Source: Bradyrhizobium sp. B124
Lineage (GTDB): Bacteria > Pseudomonadota > Alphaproteobacteria > Rhizobiales > Xanthobacteraceae
Assembly (NCBI RefSeq): GCF_038967635.1
Contig: NZ_CP152413.1
Span: 2,542,001-2,606,000 of the forward strand
Length of the DNA stretch: 64,000 nucleotides
Reading direction: 5' to 3'
Shown here: piece after piece, positions 61,595-64,000 of the stretch
Layout of the letters: every line of letters begins with the position of its first letter
Position numbering within the stretch: the first letter of the stretch is position 1
Translations under genes and position numbers: made by a program
Notes under the pieces: generated by a model
What the model saw: the letters and a program-made list of their open reading frames with translations, nothing else
Databases searched by the model: none
Told to the model about the DNA's origin: nothing

Positions 61595-61680
61595 GTTGAA
61601 ATGTGCGCGTTCTCGCGAACGGGAAACCGATTTTCCGTTGGGTCGCAGCGAGCCACGACTCGTTGTCGAGCAGATCGGAT

Positions 61681-62601
61681 CTATGGATCGAAGATGACCT
61701 TTAGCGGCAGTTGCAGCCGGCTCACCATGTCATCGATCTCGGTCTGGCCTCGTGGATAATCTTCATAGACAATCTTTGTCTTGAACAACTTTGCGAAGTA
61801 TTTGGGATGTAGTGTCCACGCGATGTGGTGCCTCTCGAAGGAATCAGCGTACAGGTTCTTCGTAACCTTTCTCAGATAGCGATTGTCAGGCGGTGCCTCG
61901 AACAACGGATCGACCACTCGCTGTTTGAAGAATTTGTTCTGTGCTAACACCACACGCCGCCAGTCCGCCTCTTTTTCCGGCATAGGCCGACAGGAACCGC
62001 GCTGCATACGGAACTCCCCGCTGGGCATTCTCACCGACGCATACCGTGAACAGGATGGCAGCGCGGGATCGGTGCTCTCGTAGTCCCAGGCGACAAGGGC
62101 TCCCTTGAGCACATATGCCTGGTCAGATGCGATGAGCAGATAGTTTGCGCAGCTCGCCAAACAGTAGTCGTACACGACGACTGTCGCACGCCGGCCGCCA
62201 AGCAGGTTGGACAAAGCAACCGCGGAAGCAATGTCGCCCCCGGTGCTTCGAACGACAAAGAGCCCGTCATCTCTCAGGCTCTCGACCGGCGCAAGATCCG
62301 TCTCTTTTTCAATCTTGCCGTCAAGGCAAACGGTCGTTCGGTCGGCATTGAGTGCGATTGGCCGAGCGACAGCACCGCGGCAAAATTCAACAGCACGATA
62401 GTAGTTCTCTTTGTCGAGCCCTTCCCGTTGAGCGCGGGCCTGGCTTGAGCAGAGAAAGAGGAAGGTGAAGACAAGCAACGGCGCTGCAAAGCCAGGCCAT
62501 GGCGACCGCTTGGTAAGCAACCCATTAGCCCTGCCAAGGTTTTCACTGGCCTCCTCGAGTTCTTGCAGATACCTCTCGTGATTGCTGATTGGATTGGTCA
62601 T
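61681..62601 (-). CDS. membrane-anchored ClpP-fold protein (COG3904-like)
   Basis: 306 residues. A membrane or signal segment at about 37-58 (FAAPLLVFTFLFLCSSQARA) precedes a ClpP/crotonase-like fold: VVRSTGGDIASAVAL (STGGD 119-123) then YDYCLASCANYLLIASDQ with CLASC at 147-151, the place of the catalytic serine in ClpP-like proteases. Predicted periplasmic protease or a catalytically dead relative; DUF-type members are often unassigned. Start at 62601 is uncertain. A decayed copy of its last 25 codons lies at 62701. Confidence 0.65.
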   Translation of the reverse strand: MTNPISNHERYLQELEEASENLGRANGLLTKRSPWPGFAAPLLVFTFLFLCSSQARAQREGLDKENYYRAVEFCRGAVARPIALNADRTTVCLDGKIEKETDLAPVESLRDDGLFVVRSTGGDIASAVALSNLLGGRRATVVVYDYCLASCANYLLIASDQAYVLKGALVAWDYESTDPALPSCSRYASVRMPSGEFRMQRGSCRPMPEKEADWRRVVLAQNKFFKQRVVDPLFEAPPDNRYLRKVTKNLYADSFERHHIAWTLHPKYFAKLFKTKIVYEDYPRGQTEIDDMVSRLQLPLKVIFDP

Positions 62602-62700
62602 GAGAAATGCGCGGGACGCGAGATAGACAACATGTAGCGCCCCAGCGGAACGACAGAGCATTGATCGCAACACCACAACAAAACTCCCAACCGGCCGAGT

Positions 62701-62783
62701 CTACGGGACGCAGATAACCTTCAGCTCCAGGTCCAACCTGCTTACTATGTGTCGATCTCCGGATTGCCCTCATGGATGACCTT
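62701..62783 (-). pseudogene. duplicate 3' end of the ClpP-fold gene
   Basis: In minus-strand order, the codons KVIHEGNPEID then, after a one-base deletion, VSRLDLELKVICVP and a TAG match the end of the intact gene (EIDDMVSRLQLPLKVIFDP). The matched strips lie exactly 1020 nt apart. A remnant of a lost tandem paralogue. Confidence 0.7.
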
Positions 62784-62812
62784 TTGTCCGCGGAGAGATC
62801 GACAGCAGTCGA

Positions 62813-63247
62813 TCAAGCTCGAAGCTCGGCGATACCCAGGAGACCGCCGGTGGCGGTGACAAGCAGAACTGGCACCAGATTGGTGACAGCCACGATCGCG
62901 CTCAGCAGGATGTGATCCAGGACATTGCCCGAGACGGACAAGACCGCAGCGAAACTCACGATGAAGAAGAGGTTGGCGAAGATCAGCATGAGCACGAACT
63001 TCAAGGGACGGCTGCGCTGAACGGTCGCAGCTTGAAGCGATCCCACAAACCTGTTGCCAAAGAAGAGGCAAAGAAAATGAAGGCTCGAAAGCGATGCAGC
63101 CACCAAAATGAAGGGAATCAAAGACTCGAAACCCTGAAGGGCAATCATGCCAAGAGTAACGAGAGCAGCCTGCCAATAGAAAAGTGCGGCTTTGATCAGG
63201 ACGTCCAGGACGAAGGCTATCCACCATTGCGATGCAGAGAGATTCAT
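62813..63247 (-). CDS. four-helix membrane protein
   Basis: 144 residues, four strongly hydrophobic stretches (WWIAFVLDVLIKAALFYW, LIPFILVAASLSSLHFLCLF, FVLMLIFANLFFIVSFAAVL and ILLSAIVAVTNLVPVLLVTA). A start 15 codons further upstream (63292) is also open. No family. It may be an immunity/exclusion or anchoring partner of the ClpP-fold protein. Confidence 0.65.
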   Translation of the reverse strand: MNLSASQWWIAFVLDVLIKAALFYWQAALVTLGMIALQGFESLIPFILVAASLSSLHFLCLFFGNRFVGSLQAATVQRSRPLKFVLMLIFANLFFIVSFAAVLSVSGNVLDHILLSAIVAVTNLVPVLLVTATGGLLGIAELRA

Positions 63248-63316
63248 CCTGAAGCCTGCAGGAAAACAAACGTCAGCCCCAATTTGGAACATAACAAGAA
63301 CGCTGTCAAGCGTATC

Positions 63317-63622
63317 TCACAGGATGCCAAACCGCCTCCTTCGCTCCGCCGTCTGGGCCAGTTCTTTCAGCTCGGCTTTCGCCAGCTTGCCGTTGGTGAC
63401 CGCAGCGGTCAGGTGATCGCGCACCTTCCCAACCACATTGATGGCGAGAAACAACTTCTCGCGGCCGGAGGCATCGTCGATCGTCGTCGATCGCCACGCA
63501 GCCGTGTACGCCTGCTCGAGCGCATCGAATGCTTCGACCAGCAATTCATCGGCAAGCAGACGTTCGGCCCTGACACCGCGGCCTACGGCCTGGTCTAGTC
63601 TCGATTCATCGGCATTCGTCAT
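63317..63622 (-). CDS. hypothetical phage protein
   Basis: 101 residues, helical, highly charged (AYTAAWRSTTIDDASGREKL, ELKELAQTAERRRRFGIL). Its ATG overlaps the upstream gene by 4 nt. This style of small helical protein is often found between portal and capsid genes. Confidence 0.65.
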   Translation of the reverse strand: MTNADESRLDQAVGRGVRAERLLADELLVEAFDALEQAYTAAWRSTTIDDASGREKLFLAINVVGKVRDHLTAAVTNGKLAKAELKELAQTAERRRRFGIL

Positions 63623-63831
63623 TGCGAAGGTTCTCCAGCGAAGGGATCGTGTTCGGCAGGTTCAAAGCAGCCCGTCATTTGCTGTCGGCGCCCTGCTCGT
63701 CTTCGCCGGCAAGAAAAAACGGAGCCGCGGATGAGGTCAGGCGCTGAGCCAGCAACGCTAAGCGAGGTGAAGCCGAAGGTTTTGCCGACGCGTGAAGCCA
63801 GATCGTTCGCGGCATACGACTTCATGGCCAC
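63619..63831 (-). CDS. hypothetical phage protein, possibly longer upstream
   Basis: 70 residues from the ATG at 63831 overlapping the next gene by 4 nt. The open frame continues upstream through Asp/Gly-rich codons (NPDNDGGAGATRVGVAIV) to a stop near 63958 but lacks an ATG. The true start may be non-standard. No family. Confidence 0.4.
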   Translation of the reverse strand: MAMKSYAANDLASRVGKTFGFTSLSVAGSAPDLIRGSVFSCRRRRAGRRQQMTGCFEPAEHDPFAGEPSQ

Positions 63832-63934
63832 GTTCTGCGCGCGCCGCCGTTGCGGCCGCGCCTGATGCGTAACAATCGCGACACCGACCCGTGTCGCACC
63901 TGCACCACCATCGTTGTCGGGATTGTCGCTGGCG

Positions 63935-64000
63935 CTATCTATGTTCAGCTTCCCACACTACCTCAATAATTTTCATCGAGGCATCTTCGGGATGACATCG
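63935..64000 (-). CDS. partial phage gene at the right edge
   Basis: The last 21 codons and TAG of a minus-strand gene that begins beyond the window; readable part includes DASMKIIEVVWEAEHR. Too short to assign; position suggests a portal or head-associated gene. Confidence 0.4.
   Translation of the reverse strand, partial: RCHPEDASMKIIEVVWEAEHR

Larger units (their letters stand above)
39525..64000. mobile_element. prophage late region, continuing past the right edge
   Basis: From the terminator at 39525 rightward nearly every gene is on the minus strand and phage-like: lysis proteins, tail fibre, lytic transglycosylase, connector proteins and a major capsid protein. No tape-measure-length gene is present, which points to a short-tailed (podovirus-like) particle. 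Terminase, portal, integrase and early control genes are not in the window. Plus-strand cargo genes at 42.0-44.7 kb and 51.6 kb interrupt the late operon. Confidence 0.85.

Noticed and set aside
1..64000. CRISPR array or complete insertion sequence
   Set aside because: No regularly spaced repeats and no transposase gene were seen; the repeats found are short palindromes or gene-end duplications.

Overview
The window looks like a chromosome segment of a Bradyrhizobium-like alphaproteobacterium. The reasons are high GC, dense operons with 4-nt stop/start overlaps, many ABC/TRAP/TTT-type uptake proteins, class V aminotransferase and CoxSML-type molybdenum hydroxylase genes, and short intergenic repeats of the kind common in that genus. 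The genus is inferred from style and was not proven by any search.

Left part (1-26.1 kb) is a patchwork of small metabolic cassettes. At 0-7 kb there is an ACS-type MFS transporter, a serine/alanine-glyoxylate-type aminotransferase, a divergent GntR/FCD regulator, a 1000-residue FAD + 4Fe-4S + CCG oxidoreductase and a GlcG-like protein, probably a 2-hydroxy-acid or amino-acid utilisation unit. At 7-10.4 kb lie secreted proteins unlike their neighbours, including a transglutaminase-like protein with a propeller-like C-terminus. From 10.4 to 20 kb there are an enoyl-CoA hydratase (plus a decayed copy of its 3' end), a molybdopterin oxidoreductase, three substrate-binding proteins with no permeases, a truncated TRAP permease, a Tat-exported amidohydrolase and a Crp/Fnr regulator. 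From 20.2 to 24.7 kb there is a complete ABC importer with a metallophosphoesterase, followed by a zinc alcohol dehydrogenase.

The 26-39 kb block reads as one catabolic island: a branched-chain-amino-acid-type ABC importer, a three-subunit molybdenum hydroxylase, an LLM-family oxidoreductase, a polysaccharide-deacetylase/PuuE-like hydrolase, a two-component flavin monooxygenase with its reductase, and a TetR regulator. The two outward-facing promoters share a near-identical palindromic site. The set fits oxidative opening of a ring, perhaps a nitrogen heterocycle; the substrate is inferred only.

From about 39.5 kb to the right edge is the late region of a prophage, almost all on the minus strand. 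Read from right to left it carries a DUF5309-type capsid gene, head/tail connector-like proteins, tail fibre and C1q-like proteins, a lytic transglycosylase, an S74-type tail protein, a collar-domain tail fibre, an endolysin and holin-like membrane proteins, ending in a strong terminator. No tape-measure gene is present, which suggests a podovirus-like particle. Integrase, terminase and portal genes are not in the window. Plus-strand cargo genes interrupt the late operon: an MBOAT O-acyltransferase with an SGNH-like partner inserted at the end of the tail fibre gene, and a small secreted protein. Other accessory genes (a proline-rich/cysteine-rich protein with a TPR-like neighbour, and a ClpP-fold membrane protein) sit between structural genes.
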